Assembly (NCBI GenBank): GCA_019055375.1
Contig: JAHQIW010000606.1
Span: forward strand, 248,001 to 312,000
DNA length: 64,000 nt
Source: Parelaphostrongylus tenuis
Taxonomy: Eukaryota > Nematoda > Chromadorea > Rhabditida > Metastrongylidae
Direction: 5' to 3'
Shown here: in pieces, positions 35,101 through 42,200 of the stretch
Position numbering within the stretch: the stretch's first letter is position 1
Layout: the number at the start of each line of letters is the position of its first letter
The notes under the pieces: model-generated
Databases searched by the model: none
The model's input: only the letters and a program-made list of their open reading frames with translations
What the model was told of the DNA's origin: nothing
Position numbers and translations under genes: made by a program

Positions 35101-38055
35101 TTGTTTAGAGTTTACCATCTTCACCACCAGCTGCACATTCTTCGCCGAGAGAAGAGCACCGTGTTGTGGTACCCAGCTCGTCTTTACACCATCCTGCTCT
35201 CAGTTATTCATCATTACCACCGACTCCACAGAATCGAAGCGATGTTCCGAATTCTAACCATCATCATCTACTTGCCGCTAGAGACACAACCTCGGTTCCA
35301 TATCTTTCAAGAAGCCCTACATCGCCAAAGTCCCAGACCACATTGACTAATGGAAATACTAGCTATGCGAGACCGCCTACATACAGCAGTCCAGCTGATG
35401 CTAGACCACAAGAAATGGTGGTAATTCGGCCAACCGAGTTGTCCATACAAAGAGACGGGATTAGAATTCGTGAAGAACCACGGTCTACAACCACGTTCGG
35501 TGTGATGGCTCCAACAGCTTTTACTCAGGTCTACTCTTATTTCAATTCTTTGTGTACCATAACCTCATATTTTTAAACTTCGAACTTCTTAATTATCATT
35601 TTCAACTCCAAGAAGTTTTCAGCACATTCTTTGCTTTGGAATTTTATTACTCTCAAGACTCACATCTTAATCTGTTAGGCTCTCCAAGCTGGTGGAGCAC
35701 AAGAGGCTCGTGTAGTACTGGCTCCACCTCGCACAACTGGTTTTGATCGTGAGTTACGTAATCTTGAGAAGACGAACACAGCGTTAATGGTATGTTAAAT
35801 GAGTATACTGATTTTCGAAGATATTTTCCAATGTTTGAACACATTTCGCCTAGAATGGAGGTTGCAATGTCCATGCACGTCAAATAGCCCTTCAAAGTCA
35901 TCAGTCAACTGACTTCCTTTTTGGGCCAAAAACCCTTTCTTTCTCCTTCTTCTTCTACTTCTTTTCCCTCTGCGAACAGAAAAACTGTCTCAGAAAACCA
36001 GTTCACCGTTCCTTTTTTTCCGCTCTCAGGGAAAATATGCTTTGAAACGGGTGCACATAGGGATCACGCTTCTATCAAAGAGGAAAATGCGTTGGATGAT
36101 TTGAGTTAATAATGTTTTCCTTTTTTCCCACATAATCGTATGGATTCAGACTTTCTCAAAACACCTGATATGATCCGGTTAACTGCAACTGTTATGGAAA
36201 AATAAAGAAATTAGTACTAGTAGCTGTTTTTTTAGTCTCACGATGCAGTGAATGAGGAATTAGATCGCCTAGATGCTAAGGGAATTAATATGACCGAGGA
36301 GGAAACACGACGATATCGGTTTGTTTCACTTAACTAACTTTTTTGTTACATTCGCTTATAACTTTCCATTTAATTGTTTTTTCTGTATCTTTTGATGCAA
36401 TCACAATTCATCTTGATGTATAGTTTGCCTCATCCGTCTTGAATATAATGCTCGGAATTTCAATTTATATTTATCGCGTCCAAACTTCTAAGTCGTTGAG
36501 TGTTCAATGTTTAACATCTTGAACTTCCTCCATTTTTCTGTATGTAGTGATTTTGTGATCTGGAACATGTTCCTGTAATTTTAACGTTAAGTGCTAACGA
36601 TAGTGGTACAAATCAAGAAAACCATTTTGAAAAGTTTGTATCGTATAGAAATAGGCGAATTTTATAGCTACCTTGAGTCATCTCAAAGGCCAGATATTCA
36701 TCCAATCACCTGCAACGGTGCTAGATCAATACGAATGCATAGTGCTTCCCTAAGGGAGTGATCATCAACGGCGAAGGCTATGTCCTTCACTAAAATTTTC
36801 GTCAATTTTCAGAAATGTCTCTCCTTGTAAAGTGGCATAGTGTCGGTTAAGTGCAAATAATAGAATGTGTAACATAGGGAGTACATTTTCAGTGAGCTGC
36901 TAAACGTGGCATCAGAGCAATCACGAACTCGCGAGCAAAAAATGGCGGCAGTGGTAGCACCGACAAGGCTGACACCGACAGACACACGTAAGGTGAATCG
37001 CACGGAGACAGTGATCGACGACATAGATGAAAGCTCAGGAAGGAGTACAACGCGGTGCGACTCAGATATTCCCTCTTTTCACTTCTCCTTCTTGACCTTC
37101 TCATAACTTTTTTCAAAAATTACTTATTTTTCGCCTATTTACCTATTGGTAGAACTGTTGTGTTGATGAGAAATATAAGATCATATGAACGGTCATACCG
37201 CTAATGTAATAAATCGGAATACGACTTGGCGAATAATCAGCGTTAGCATGTGACAAATTTCAGCGAGAACATCTCATCCGGAGACGTTTACGAGCGTAAA
37301 TCTTTCCAGAACAGGGAAACGGTATCATTGAAGGAAACGGAAATACTGGACTCACCTTCGGTTCGTGATCCCCATCTTTTTGTGTCATCAATACGATTTT
37401 TTCCAATGAACATAATATGCTTTAAAGATATACGGTACGAACGAAATTTATCGAGATCCTCGGCAGCAGCGATTGAACGAGTTGCAGGCACGTCAATATT
37501 TCATTGTTGACAATACAGTAAGAAGAATCTAGATTTGTTACCTTGTTAACGTATCTTTAGGTAATTCATGAAGTGCGCTGTGTTTATCATTGGATCTAAC
37601 AAGGAGAGAAATTATGTTTTCTTTGACTTTACCAAGTGTTGAGTTTATACGCGCAAGTGTTTTTACCTGACTAGAAACACAACAGAGAATTATCTTGTTG
37701 ATGTAATTCACAGATAAGCTCATAATGCTCCAGAGCTTCAGAATACTTCTGTTGACTCGTTTCTTTAGAGATGTATCCATGAAAAGTATACACTCACACG
37801 TAGTCTCCATTGAACAGAACGCGTTTGAGATCATCGTTTGAAACTGTTATTCGTTTTTTTATTCCTTTAATATATAACGCATGCAAAATCATTATCTTTC
37901 TGCAGGAGCGTCAAGAAACGCAGTCTCAAGTACCAGACGGTATGGGATTCCGGGACAAAATGCGAATGTTCGCCACCCAATTGGGTGAAGGGACACCGAA
38001 GACGCGATATAGTGCTAGTAGTGCAGAGCGCCAGATCAGAACCGATCAGTACTAA
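495..38055 (+). CDS. afd-1: Afadin / AF-6 / Canoe orthologue, 42 exons, complete
   Basis: Actin- and Ras/Rap-binding scaffold of adherens junctions. Exons: 495-593, 1210-1248, 1901-2038, 3061-3195, 3261-3351, 3413-3471, 3667-3769, 5394-5551, 6147-6313, 7541-7644, 7777-7880, 7956-8051, 8127-8225, 12771-12807, 18240-18330, 19063-19246, 19771-19923, 20010-20104, 20154-20296, 20508-20662, 21568-21629, 22562-22700, 23346-23462, 24563-24641, 24745-24887, 24967-25080, 25152-25244, 27975-28040, 30134-30207, 30880-30994, 31742-31886, 32477-32574, 33162-33277, 33385-33483, 34212-34287, 35109-35528, 35679-35789, 36236-36318, 36893-37054, 37264-37360, 37428-37517, 37906-38055. They sum to 4,899 nt, one open frame of 1,632 residues (human afadin is about 1,820). 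All introns are GT..AG and every phase matches. Domain order RA-RA-FHA-DIL-PDZ is diagnostic. The start at 495 puts [10 protein letters not shown] where vertebrate afadin has HWNANRLDLF. Least certain: end of exon 14, starts of exons 29 and 34. Confidence 0.93.
765..940. repeat. Head-to-head pair of tRNA-like arms (family B)
   Basis: The minus-strand arm contains GGCGGGAGTCGAAACTCC (reversed B box) and TGCTACCATCATACC; the plus-strand arm has AGTAGTGTAGTGATAGCACG (A-box-like) and GCGAGTTCAACTCCGGCC (B-box-like), followed by TTTTTGCATACCAGCC. The same layout recurs at 18500-18735 and 56320-56575. Located in afd-1 intron 1. Confidence 0.6.
1547..1810 (+). mobile_element. tRNA-derived SINE, family A (diverged copy)
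   Basis: It begins GTGGCGCAGTGGCTACAGG (A-box-like) and has GTTTCGATCTC (B-box-like) 45 nt on, then the family body: GGGTCGGTGAAT near 1640 and GATCAACGCCGAAAGCTTTG at 1779. The 5' end resembles a tRNA, as expected for a pol III-transcribed SINE. It lies in afd-1 intron 2. Confidence 0.65.
3261..3769 (+). CDS. afd-1: afd-1 exons 5-7: basic linker between the RA domains
   Basis: Residues 138-221. Exon 5 (3261-3351) is strongly basic ([18 protein letters not shown]), corresponding to the KRTLSKKEKKEKKK stretch of vertebrate afadin. Exon 6 (3413-3471) is short and acidic to neutral. Exon 7 (3667-3769) contains [18 protein letters not shown], almost identical to the vertebrate [17 protein letters not shown] and therefore a strong orthology marker. 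These are compact exons with introns of 61-195 nt, unlike the repeat-inflated introns elsewhere in the gene. Confidence 0.92.
4020..5330 (+). repeat. Dispersed repeat family D, interrupted by the mariner at 4375
   Basis: Family words: ATAACGCTGTAGCAGAGTAG, CATTTGATAGCATGAG, TTTTAAAGAAACTTTAGATG, CTGCGTCATAAAAGGGTTAT and ATTACTAGCACTCTTATGAG. These recur in the same order at 50440, 54235 and 57430. Units of roughly 180 bp can be seen, each with an 'acgctgtagcag' and a 'cattcgatagcat' word. Confidence 0.6.
4375..4964 (-). mobile_element. Internally deleted mariner with intact terminal inverted repeats
   Basis: Both ends read GGTTGAGGAG followed by a near-identical arm of about 30 bp (AAGTTTCCGGAATTTGC versus AAGTTCCCGGAATTTGC on the opposite strand), and both are bounded by TA, the mariner target duplication (4373-4374, 4965-4966). 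On the minus strand the inside encodes the transposase N-terminus ([40 protein letters not shown]), then jumps to the C-terminus ([19 protein letters not shown], ending SEGDYFDY). The catalytic DD(34)D core is gone, so it is non-autonomous. It sits in afd-1 intron 7, within an older dispersed repeat. Confidence 0.88.
5394..7644 (+). CDS. afd-1: afd-1 exons 8-10: second Ras-association domain
   Basis: Residues 222-364. Exon 8 (5394-5551) reads [20 protein letters not shown] and later [20 protein letters not shown], aligning with GGTLRIYADSLKPNIPYKTI and EALEKYG of vertebrate RA2. Exon 9 (6147-6313) carries [11 protein letters not shown] and [10 protein letters not shown] at the domain end. Exon 10 (7541-7644) is a Ser-rich linker leading to [11 protein letters not shown]. 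The intron before exon 8 (3770-5393) contains a deleted mariner; the one after exon 9 contains a (TA)n array, two SINEs and a fold-back element. Confidence 0.9.
6345..6460. repeat. TA/TACA-rich simple repeat
   Basis: Mostly (TA)n with interspersed CATA and GTATA words, beginning 30 bp after the donor of afd-1 exon 9. The long Ile/Tyr open frames across it are artefacts of the repeat. Confidence 0.9.
6590..6893 (+). mobile_element. tRNA-derived SINE, family A (near full length)
   Basis: The head has GACGCACTGGTTAGAGGTGC (A box) and GGTTCGATCAC (B box). The body has TCGGTAAATTGGTACCAGAC, GATAAGCAGCACTGACTCGG and CACCGCGAG. It closes with TTTATCCTTTTATCCTTT, the family tail. About 300 bp. Same order and orientation as the second SINE immediately downstream. 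Located in afd-1 intron 9. Confidence 0.85.
6905..7415 (+). mobile_element. tRNA-derived SINE, family A, interrupted by a fold-back element
   Basis: It resumes with GGCGAGTGATTAGAGGTGCC and GGTTTGAACCTGC (B box), and continues to CAGGGATTGATTAAC at about 7151; the missing end, TTAACGCCGAGCTTTATCC, continues at 7384 after the fold-back insertion. The two pieces together restore the family order seen in copies at 6590 and 14649. Confidence 0.8.
7152..7383. mobile_element. Fold-back (MITE-like) element, family C, copy 1, nested in a SINE
   Basis: Arms of about 100 bp pair as an inverted repeat: the left has GCAACTCTAGACAGTCT and CCACCTCTTGTGCATCTC; the right arm, reversed, has GCAACTCTGGACGGTCT and CCACCTCTTCTGCATCTC. 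Ends are CTTTTCGGGACCGTG and its inverse. TTAAC precedes (7147-7151) and follows (7384-7388), a target-site duplication within the host SINE. No coding capacity. Confidence 0.85.
7777..8225 (+). CDS. afd-1: afd-1 exons 11-13: FHA domain
   Basis: Residues 365-464. Exon 11 (7777-7880) carries [14 protein letters not shown], exon 12 (7956-8051) [17 protein letters not shown], and exon 13 (8127-8225) [19 protein letters not shown], the FHA beta-sandwich of afadin (vertebrate SVTEVGTE, MDGVVTVTP, VFKFVDP). The usual FHA phosphothreonine-binding Gly-Arg pair is not obvious; afadin FHA domains are divergent. An alternative in-phase acceptor exists at 7687, but 7777 gives the family spacing (DGST after YLNQ), so I prefer it. 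Confidence 0.88.
8757..8985 (+). mobile_element. Strongly diverged family A SINE
   Basis: AAGCGCAGTGGTGATCTG, then TTTGGAATCGGTAGATCGAT, GTATCTAGGAGAGTGAACAT, ATTCAGTCATCCATGCAAAG and CCCTAAGGGAGAGAATCAAC follow the family order with many substitutions. Located in afd-1 intron 13. Confidence 0.5.
9425..10345. repeat. Family D repeat as an inverted pair
   Basis: Plus orientation 9430-9850 (GCAGCGCTGTAGCAGAGAAA, GACTATTAGTGACCATTCGA). Minus orientation 10010-10340 (CTAGTAGTCTAAGGGTAGAG, TTTTTCTGCTACAGCGCTAT, then a second unit with TTCACTGCTACAGCACTGTA). The putative zinc-finger ORFs lie just beyond the right side. Confidence 0.6.
10361..10950 (-). CDS. Possible nested gene remnant with a C-x2-C zinc-finger-like segment
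   Basis: Two abutting open frames on the minus strand inside the long afd-1 intron 13. The upstream one (10558-10950) contains [20 protein letters not shown] and, 37 residues after CTVC, YFCRDW, a spacing reminiscent of a THAP-like C2CH finger with the last His replaced. The downstream one (10361-10558) is basic at its start ([18 protein letters not shown]) then has [18 protein letters not shown]. The compositions look protein-like, but I could not join the frames with a phase-consistent intron. The block is flanked by copies of the 180-bp-unit repeat, so it may be transposon cargo or its relic. Confidence 0.3.
11745..11890 (-). repeat. Single family D unit
   Basis: GGCATTATCGAAATCGCCAAG, AAGGTGTAAGGGAAAAGCTC and GCCCAGCGAAATGAGCC correspond to a reversed family D unit. 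Located in afd-1 intron 13. Confidence 0.45.
12771..19246 (+). CDS. afd-1: afd-1 exons 14-16: disordered linker to the DIL domain
   Basis: Exons 14 (12771-12807), 15 (18240-18330) and 16 (19063-19246). Exon 14 follows a 4.5 kb intron and reads [12 protein letters not shown]. Two donors are possible: GTACGC after 12807 leaves phase 1 and joins exon 15 in frame; the better-looking GTTTGT after 12838 leaves phase 2 and would put a stop into exon 15. I use 12807. Exon 15 gives [19 protein letters not shown]; exon 16 is Ser/Thr/Gln-rich, then [18 protein letters not shown], the lead-in to DIL. The family linker is also poorly conserved and phosphorylated. Confidence 0.72.
13215..13560 (+). repeat. 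Dispersed repeat with tRNA-like head (family E, copy 1)
   Basis: A tRNA-like start (GTAGTTAATGATCCAGGGTA, then GCCGGTTGAATCCCC as B box) leads into a body with GAAATTCTCAAGCAGCATTC, GAAATGTTCTGAGA and GTGGGATCCGCCCAGTAAAA. The body matches 17290-17450 at moderate identity, which defines it as a repeat. Confidence 0.55.
14649..14951 (-). mobile_element. tRNA-derived SINE, family A (near full length)
   Basis: Read on the minus strand, it runs from GTGGCGCAGTGGTTAGAGGT (ends at 14943) through the same body to a tail of three TTTATCC-type repeats at 14645-14668. Its head abuts the long TA/TACA-rich array that begins at 14953. Located in afd-1 intron 14. Confidence 0.85.
14953..15238. repeat. TA/TACA/TATG-rich simple repeat
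   Basis: Imperfect (TA)n, TACA and TATG words extending directly from the head of the SINE at 14649-14951, ending in a pure (TA)n run at about 15200-15225. Confidence 0.9.
15258..15530 (+). mobile_element. tRNA-derived SINE, family A (diverged)
   Basis: Recognised by CATCCCTCCGGGGAAGGCAA, AATTGGTACCAGA, GGCTACCGCGAGTCATT and CAGATATGCATTC in family order. The tRNA-like head is badly eroded. It lies between two TA-rich arrays. Confidence 0.65.
15537..15692. repeat. TA-rich simple repeat
   Basis: Two (TA)n cores (15543-15566, 15650-15675) joined by GTATG/CATA-rich sequence, right after the 3' end of the SINE at 15258-15530. Confidence 0.9.
17043..17134. repeat. TA-rich simple repeat
   Basis: ATATGCATGTG words grading into a pure (TA)n run of about 35 bp at 17100-17134, followed by AGGGAGGGGGG. 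Confidence 0.9.
17180..17470 (+). repeat. Dispersed repeat (family E, copy 2)
   Basis: CAAAATTCTCAAACAGCAGT, AAAATGTTCGAAGATCTTTT and AGTGGATCCGCACAATAAAG align in order with copy 1 at 13395-13510. It follows the TA array ending at 17134. Confidence 0.55.
17815..17890 (+). repeat. Isolated tRNA-like sequence
   Basis: TCGTGCAGTGGTTGCGAGGC (A-box-like) and GCAGGTTCAACTCCTTCCCG (B-box-like) are spaced as in a tRNA. No full cloverleaf is convincing. It is one of many tRNA-like fragments here; others, weaker, are at 12265-12345 (minus), 21775-21850 (minus), 25660-25725 (plus), 29045-29110 (minus) and 41108-41202 (minus). Confidence 0.4.
18500..18735. repeat. Head-to-head pair of tRNA-like arms (family B)
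   Basis: Left arm: GAGTGATATGCGAATCATTC, GGGACGGGAGTTGAACCC and GCGTGCTACCCCTGCATCAC. Right arm: CTCGTGGTATAATGGTAGCA, CACGAGTTCAGCTCCTGCCC and GTTTTGCATGTCACTCAAGA. The outer ends are complementary, so the whole can fold back. Between them GCTTTGCTCAAAACATTC and a reversed partner form the centre. Located in afd-1 intron 15. Confidence 0.65.
19771..24887 (+). CDS. afd-1: afd-1 exons 17-25: dilute (DIL) domain
   Basis: Residues 569-930. Exon 17 (19771-19923) has [15 protein letters not shown], exon 18 (20010-20104) [20 protein letters not shown], exon 20 (20508-20662) [18 protein letters not shown], exon 22 (22562-22700) [20 protein letters not shown] and YKLNSLQ, exon 24 (24563-24641) [12 protein letters not shown]; each matches vertebrate afadin almost residue for residue. 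The 62-nt exon 21 (21568-21629) was placed by phase and by RLASIH before WAEQ (vertebrate QLGHIEAWAE). Exon 25 ends with a Ser/Gln-rich stretch. DIL is otherwise the cargo-binding fold of class V myosins. Confidence 0.92.
20830..21430 (+). repeat. Family D repeat
   Basis: GCTGGAAGCACGAAAAGCAC, GCTATCGAATGATTACTAAT, AATTTTTCAGCATTATAAAA and TCCAATGGTTATTAACACTC match the copies at 50660 and 57980. Located in afd-1 intron 20, upstream of exon 21. Confidence 0.55.
24967..30994 (+). CDS. afd-1: afd-1 exons 26-30: linker and PDZ domain
   Basis: Exon 26 (24967-25080) is a Pro/Ser-rich linker ([16 protein letters not shown]). Exon 27 (25152-25244) gives [20 protein letters not shown], including the GIGLSIV carboxylate-binding loop. 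Exon 28 (27975-28040, 66 nt, phase 0/0) gives [15 protein letters not shown]; exon 29 (30134-30207) [20 protein letters not shown]; exon 30 (30880-30994) [20 protein letters not shown]. This is the afadin PDZ domain, which in the family binds nectin and Eph receptor C-termini. For exon 29 an in-frame upstream AG (exon start 30122) would add four residues, so I chose 30134 to keep the AALDGRL spacing. Confidence 0.92.
26525..27040. mobile_element. Palindromic element built from mariner transposase 5' halves (copy 1)
   Basis: The minus strand (26766-27035) encodes a mariner helix-turn-helix segment with [20 protein letters not shown] and [17 protein letters not shown]. The plus strand at about 26640-26760 encodes the same N-terminus again ([15 protein letters not shown]), so the element is head-to-head: two copies of the transposase start facing the centre. 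The left end has CATAAGTTTTGCACTAGAGC and AACACCAAATTT, shared with the copy at 29367. It lies in afd-1 intron 27. Confidence 0.75.
28632..28712. repeat. TA-rich simple repeat
   Basis: (TA)n with CATATG interruptions in afd-1 intron 28. Confidence 0.9.
29367..29967. mobile_element. Palindromic mariner-derived element (copy 2)
   Basis: The minus strand (29598-29810) reads [20 protein letters not shown] and [20 protein letters not shown], a mariner DNA-binding region; the plus strand from about 29505 repeats the same start (ATGGAGTTGTCTTGAG...) in inverted orientation. Terminal arms pair over about 45 bp, both containing GAGTAATAAACACCA-type sequence (29395 and 29920), and the left end is TTAGGTTGTTCTATACG, a mariner-like terminus. 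It lies in afd-1 intron 28. Confidence 0.78.
31372..31573. mobile_element. Fold-back element, family C, copy 2
   Basis: Same structure as 7152-7383: GCAACTCTGGACTGTCCGCT and CCACCTCCTCT on the left, and the inverse ending GCAGAAGCCGTGGGTCTTTG on the right; outer ends CCCTTTTGG and GAAAGGG. TTAA precedes and TTAG follows. It lies in afd-1 intron 30. Confidence 0.8.
31742..38055 (+). CDS. afd-1: afd-1 exons 31-42: disordered C-terminal tail
   Basis: Residues 1085-1632. The largest exon is 36 (35109-35528, 140 codons, Ser/Pro/His-rich). Exon 31 has an Asn run; exon 32 ends [13 protein letters not shown]; exon 34 ends [12 protein letters not shown]; both resemble the SxSxxxLY phospho-motifs of afadin tails. 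Exons 37-39 are charged and probably helical ([22 protein letters not shown]). Exon 41 (37428-37517) [20 protein letters not shown] resembles the vertebrate conserved TVIRELQPQQQPR...LQYITV region. Exon 42 ends at TAA 38053-38055. For exon 34 the acceptor must be after 33384 to keep frame. Confidence 0.88.
33627..33877. mobile_element. Fold-back element, family C, copy 3
   Basis: Inverted arms start CTCTTTCGGAACCGTGGGCT and end GTGGGCCCGCGGTCCCGAAA, with ACTGGCAATTCTGGACGGTC on the left and AACCGTCCAGAGTTGCCTGT on the right. A spacer of about 40 bp separates them. It lies in afd-1 intron 34. Confidence 0.82.
34398..34500 (+). repeat. tRNA-like sequence (family B, single arm)
   Basis: The 69 nt from 34398 can form a tRNA-like acceptor stem (ACCTCGG with CCGAGGT), a D-arm-like GTGTAGTGGTAGCAC, an anticodon-like stem CGTTC/GGATG with loop CTGCTAT, and a weak T-arm (GGTTTCGCCTCC). 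Relatives with mutated stems occur at 855, 18645 and 56510, and the trailing TTTTTGATCACCACTCAA is shared, so a repeat is more likely than a working tRNA gene. Located in afd-1 intron 35. Confidence 0.5.
36655..36785 (+). mobile_element. 3' fragment of a family A SINE
   Basis: Contains GCTACCTTGAGTCATCTC, CAGATATTCATCCAATCACC, GAATGCATAGTGCTTCCC and GATCATCAACGGCGAAGGC in the order of the family's 3' half. Located in afd-1 intron 38. Confidence 0.6.
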
Positions 38056-39219
38056 CTCAGAAGTGTGCATATGATCCCTCAGTCATTTTATCGACAAATG
38101 CTCATCTAAGAATGTACAATTTTTTGAATTTCAGATTTCCTGAATACACTTTACGATTTAGTGATATTAAAAAAAGGCAAACTTCTCTACAGTCTACGCA
38201 AACATTCTCCTGTAAAGTAATGCCACATGGGGGCGCTGTAGTTGAGTACCCATCGTATAGGAAATTTTCGCTTTTGGAACCGTTATTTTAGAGCTGACGC
38301 GAGATTGGTGTCAGCCCTCGTTGTCGTTGTTGTTGTTGTTACTGGAATTCGATGGCTGACGGATCGCGATATGAATTGCGTTACCTAGAGTGTGTCCAGG
38401 GCTTGAAAAAGAGAGAGTTTCTGGAACGTCAGACTTCCAGTCACAACGTAGCAACAATAACAGCAACCTACGGTCGGAACTGATACTAACCTCTTGTCAT
38501 CCCAACAATCAGATTTAAATCTATCAGCTATCATTAGCAAGGGTTAGAGGAAGTTTGCTTTTCATGTTATTTTCGCATTCGTGAAACAGTAGCTGTTGAA
38601 AGAGAAATCGTCTGTATTTCATTATATGTGTATTCAATTATGTGCAATTGCTTTTGTTATAAAATAGAAATGCATATTGAGCATTTTGAATAGTTCCTTG
38701 AACACAGGTCAAAAGATGTCCTTTTTATCATTGTTAGTGTTGTACCCCATCGCAACGTGTTGAACATCTCGATCTAATCGAGATGGCCACAAACTTGTCT
38801 TCACCTTAATTTTCACATGTTTGGATAAATTATTTATCGCACGGTCAATTTGCTTTGCATTATACATCATGCACTATGGTAGAGAGTACGAGCTGTTGAT
38901 TTGTATGTTGCTCCAGTAACTTTGTAATATTGTAATTATCGAGTATCGAAATATAGTTGATTAAACATCGAAATCTCTGTTTGACGCAGAATTACTATAT
39001 GTTCTAACTTCTTGTAGAAACATTTGAAGGAAAAAGGCCTTGAAAAAATTCTAATACACACATGTTTGCTGTGAATTAGATAGAATCGCAAGAGTTGAAA
39101 TATTTGAAATAATTAGTGATGAAAGACGTTCACATCAACTTTCTAGTATTTCGATAGAGTTTCCTGTGTGTCCATCAAGTCCTGAACTCATCTACACATC
39201 GAACTACAACGATATAAAT
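38056..39219. other. Convergent intergenic region with the afd-1 3' UTR
   Basis: No coding sequence is supported. It contains a short GTT repeat (about 38325-38340) and, near 38958, an ATTAAA hexamer that could serve as the afd-1 poly(A) signal; no canonical AATAAA is obvious closer to the stop at 38055. Confidence 0.4.
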
Positions 39220-39225
39220 TTATTG
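39220..39225 (-). terminator. AATAAA polyadenylation signal of the minus-strand gene
   Basis: The plus strand reads TTTATT here, AATAAA on the minus strand, about 36 nt beyond the TAA stop at 39261-39263. Hexamer and distance are usual for a nematode 3' UTR. It supports 39261-39538 as a true terminal exon and marks the convergent 3' end facing afd-1. Confidence 0.6.
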
Positions 39226-39260
39226 ACCTCTGTATTCATGAAGATCATTAACCCGTTGAA

Positions 39261-42200
39261 TTACACGGTGCTTTCCGGTGTTGAAGTGAGATTGTAGCAT
39301 CGGTAACGTAGTGTGACTCCGTCGTCAGCACTAGTAGTAGCCTCACATTGCGGTTGGATCATTTCAGCGTTGTTTGGCAATGTAGAATCTCGTGATTCGG
39401 TTTGACTGCATACTTTCTGACGGATTCGGTAGTCTAAACGTGGCGATCTTGGAGTCATTACGAACCTTCGCGGTAAATTGCTCAGGATGTCGTAGACAGT
39501 GTGGCGGTGACCGTGAAGGCGGAGGAATCTCGGAGCATCTAAAACCATAGTAATCATAGTTACAGCGTGAGTTGTTTAGTTTTGTGATCGTTTATGTCCT
39601 TCCAATGTTTAATCATTAGTTAGAGAGAATATTTTTCAATAACAGAGAACTAGAGCCATAACCACTTCTTTCCCCTTACGTCGTTTTAACGAAATGTGAT
39701 TCATATTGACTGACTGGCTCCTAACATGCTAACTTAGCTTAGAGACTCTAAGTCATTGTTTGTCATTCATCGTGATAAGTGGCTCCAGGTAATAATAGGG
39801 ATACTTGGACTTTTGGTATAATGTACTTTCAATTCAGCTGTTTTACAGCATTAGTCATGACTAAATAGAATTTCCTAGTTCTCCTATCTTATGACGTTTC
39901 TGCAAGGTGTGAAGACATTTGCTTTACGTTATCGTTACCTTTTCGAAGAGTACCAGTGAAGCAGAGATGATATTCATTGAACCTAACGAAGCGGGGAAAA
40001 TATTAAAGTACGCTTGATTAGGACGAAGACTTAGTTTATACAAAATTCGTAATACTAAAGTGAGCAAAAGGAACGGACGACTTTCTGATTATGGAGAGCA
40101 TATCGTACGTGTGCCGAGGACGCTTAATGTGAGAACAACATGAAGCAGAAAGTAGTAAAAGGAGAGCAGTATGGGTCGCATTTTGGCTTCTCAAAGAAGC
40201 TACAGACTGGTTAGCGGAAATGGAATTCCGTGCTTACCCTCCCGATTCAGCAGTCCTCTCAGCGCTCAGTTATGCAGCAGAAACGTGGACTGATGATTCA
40301 ACAAGTCAGGAATCTGTGAACCACCAGTGGAACTTTAACGGTCTTCTGGAGTTTAGTCGCCACTCACAAAGCCTAGTGCAAATGCGCAGCTCAAATTTTC
40401 GAAACATCCTGCTTTCGAGATCGAGAATGATATACATCAATAACGAGATAGATGTGCCGGTACATAATGAGAAAAATAAATAACAGATGTCCACTTGAAC
40501 GACCACCAAACGATAGAGCATGCGTGTTCATGGCCCACGCCAACCATTTGCTTTTTCAGGTGGTAATATGTTCAGGATTACGGAATGGCCCTAGCGAGTA
40601 TTACCAAAATAAACAGATCATCGCCGTGGACAAAAATTGCACAAGAGCGAAACGAATGAAAATGGCGTGAGGCGTGCCCTACCAGGCAAGAATTCTTTTT
40701 TGTCACATTGCGAGCAGCGTACATGTTTTCTCCAAATGGACGAAAAATTTACGAAATCTACCAGTCATCTCATTAGATAGTCGAAAAAACTCAGTTGTTT
40801 CAAGACAAATCTAAATTTATTCGATATGCGTTCAAATGAAGGGATTATCTACTCATTTAACTTTCTGAGAACTTATGTTTTACATACAGACACCAACTAT
40901 CCGTCATAGCAATTTACCCTGCGGATACCAGTGCTCTTCTTTCGCCCATTTCCCTAGCATTAATCTTGCACAATGCTTTTCGAAAATTTCACGTACTGTT
41001 CCTACTACTGCTTGACGATTGCTTTCTTCATAATGACGTGGGATACCGGTCTTAACAATTCTCCTCAAATTTTGAAGGTAGCCAAGCGAAGCCGTTTTTA
41101 GACTGATTGCAAGAGAGCCTTGGATCAGGGGATCAAACCAGTGCCTTGCTTATCGTCTTGCTTCCTGCTACGCGCGTATCACTAACCATTGCACCTCCCC
41201 CCGTCCTCTTTTTACGAAGCACTTCTAAATGTTGACAATAAGTCGAGAAAAATCAAAATTCTGACTTTCACTATATCTCGACAGAACAATGAAGACATCT
41301 CTACGAACAGCAATAACAATGCGACAAAAAAGCTTTTGTGTGACATACCAAAGTAATTATAGAAAGTACATATTAAACAGAGACCATTTACACTATGGAA
41401 CGTTATAACTAGTCTCGTTCACAATTCCATCATGTTTGCAATCTCTCAAGTTCTCTTGTTATCGTAAAATCATCGTGAATTGCCAGCAAATCAGTAATAC
41501 CATGAAAACTGAAAGCATGGCGTCCGTTTCACGGCTGAGCCGCTGAACGACGCGCATCCTCTGTGCGTTAATGACTCCCACTCGAATTAATGACTAATGG
41601 AATAAAGGATAAAGAATAGAGCTCTCAGCGCCGACCAATCCCTGAGGGATGCGCCATGCAATCGTGTTCAATTTTCAAGTTCGTTTGAGGTGCTTGAATG
41701 CATATCTGGCCTTTACAATGACTCGCGGTGACCTCCCACTGCATCGAGTTAGTGATGCTTATCCTCCCAGAACATGTCTGAGACCATTCTGGTGCCGGTC
41801 TATCCACCCCGGAGGGAAGGCTGGCTTGGTGAACCATGTGTGCGAAATCGAACCATTGACCTCGTGTGCGACGCAGAGTACCTCTAACCACTGCGCCAGA
41901 TGCGCTCTGACTAATGTAATAACAGATGATAATGAGTACTCGTGATGACAAAAATAGAAAATAGATTGTTAGGTTCCTGTCAATCTCTCTGGAATGTGCC
42001 ATACATTCGACGTCATTTGCAGCCCCATAGAAATGTTAGATATATATTTAGCCATTACATTTACTTCCTTTAGTCAATGAATGCATCAAGCAAGTGCTAC
42101 TATTGTCCAAAATTCTTGGCGCCAATTCGCCGAGATGGGAGCAATGGAAGGATGGTCAGCGTGGAGTGCGATATTGAACAACGATCATCTGTGTATTGTA